A stretch of 64,000 nucleotides of DNA from assembly GCF_029961025.1 (NCBI RefSeq), contig NZ_JASBVP010000004.1:124001-188000 (forward strand), in the 5' to 3' direction. Below the pieces are notes generated by a model, which was not told the origin of the DNA, did not search any database, and saw only the letters and a list, made by a program, of their open reading frames with translations. Of the stretch, positions 63,631 through 64,000 are shown piece by piece. Origin of the DNA: Mycobacterium sp. (GTDB lineage Bacteria; Actinomycetota; Actinomycetes; Mycobacteriales; Mycobacteriaceae). Made by a program: the position numbers and the translations under genes. Positions within the stretch are counted from its first letter, which is position 1. The number at the start of each line of letters is the position of its first letter.

Positions 63631-64000
63631 ATGAGCACACTGCACAAGGTCAAGGCCTACTTCGGGATGGCTCCGACGGAGGACTACGACGACGAGTACT
63701 ACGACGACCGCGCTCCGACACCGCACGGCTATCCGCGGCACCGGTTCGACGACGGCTACCCCCGCTACGACGGGCGCGACTATGACGATCCGCGTGGCGA
63801 GCCGGGGGACTACCCCCCGGGTGGTTATCGCGGCTACGGCGACGAGCCCCGGTTCCGGCCCCGGGAGTTCGGCCGAGCCGAGTTGGCCCGGCCCCGGTTC
63901 GGCTTGTTGCGCGGCTCCACGCGCGGCGCGCTGGCAATGGATCCACGTCGGATGGCGATGATGTTCGACGAGGGCAGCCCGCTGTCGAAGATCACCACGT
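63631..64000 (+). CDS. sepF: Z-ring anchoring protein SepF (partial, runs off right edge)
   Basis: The first 123 codons are present. The N-terminal [19 protein letters not shown] amphipathic segment matches mycobacterial SepF. A long acidic, Tyr/Arg-rich linker follows (about 20-90), and the start of the folded SepF domain is visible ([22 protein letters not shown]). SepF binds the FtsZ tail and membranes. GAAGGGG precedes the ATG by nine bases. Confidence 0.93.
   Translation, partial: MSTLHKVKAYFGMAPTEDYDDEYYDDRAPTPHGYPRHRFDDGYPRYDGRDYDDPRGEPGDYPPGGYRGYGDEPRFRPREFGRAELARPRFGLLRGSTRGALAMDPRRMAMMFDEGSPLSKITT

Noticed and set aside
1..64000. Insertion sequences, integrases, phage genes, CRISPR arrays, tRNA or rRNA genes
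   Set aside because: None recognised on either strand. The tandem repeats present are short, in-frame or promoter-linked, and lack the spacer pattern of a CRISPR array.

Overview
The window looks like a high-GC mycobacterial chromosome. The right-hand 14 kb (about 49.9-64.0 kb) is the actinobacterial division/cell-wall (dcw) cluster in its usual mycobacterial order: murE-murF-mraY-murD-ftsW-murG-murC-ftsQ-ftsZ-pgeF-yggS-sepF. It has GTGA/ATGA stop-start overlaps, a meso-DAP type MurE and the acidic FtsZ tail. The left 49.7 kb is a dense aromatic-hydrocarbon catabolic island that ends directly upstream of murE. No transposase, integrase, tRNA, rRNA or CRISPR array was found.

Left arm (1-16.5 kb). 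A MarR regulator sits at the divergence point (about 6.8 kb). Leftward run a class III extradiol dioxygenase, an ACMSD-family decarboxylase, a meta-cleavage-product hydrolase, a XylA-like reductase and benA-benB-benC (benC runs off the window). Rightward run an aldehyde dehydrogenase, a benzyl-alcohol-type dehydrogenase, a XylM/CymA-like membrane di-iron monooxygenase, a second Rieske dioxygenase (alpha, beta) and a dihydrodiol dehydrogenase. Together they can oxidise an aryl methyl group to a carboxylate, dihydroxylate the ring, cleave it, decarboxylate and hydrolyse it. That matches the logic of p-cymene/p-cumate or alkyl-toluate catabolism. A biotin-sulfoxide-reductase-like molybdoenzyme (bisC) follows on the minus strand.

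Middle (16.9-43.9 kb). A GlcG-like gene and an IclR regulator precede the lower meta pathway (hydratase, acylating acetaldehyde dehydrogenase, aldolase, decarboxylase, tautomerase, semialdehyde dehydrogenase; dmpEFGHIC order). A second IclR gene, coupled to an unrecognised ORF, diverges from a long operon: phenol hydroxylase (dmpLMNO), ferredoxin (dmpQ), catechol 2,3-dioxygenase (dmpB), reductase (dmpP), two small hypotheticals and a complete 2-oxoacid dehydrogenase complex (E1 alpha, E1 beta, E3, E2). The operon ends with a split PEP-synthase-like pair resembling phenylphosphate synthase or the CreHI cresol kinase, plus a HAD phosphatase. A second semialdehyde dehydrogenase, a DUF1932-type dehydrogenase and a third IclR regulator follow.

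Right end of the island (44.0-49.7 kb). A full toluene-4-monooxygenase operon (tmoABCDEF) and a zinc alcohol dehydrogenase.

How it fits together. T4MO and phenol hydroxylase would convert benzene/toluene to phenols and catechols. BenABC would convert benzoates to dihydrodiols and then catechols. Catechol 2,3-dioxygenase and the dmp-type lower pathway would deliver pyruvate and acetyl-CoA. A recurring 17-bp palindrome, GTTCC-N7-GGAAC, precedes most of the middle and right catabolic units and is probably an IclR-family operator. The split phosphotransferase pair with its HAD neighbour, inside an aerobic oxygenase operon, is the least expected system here.
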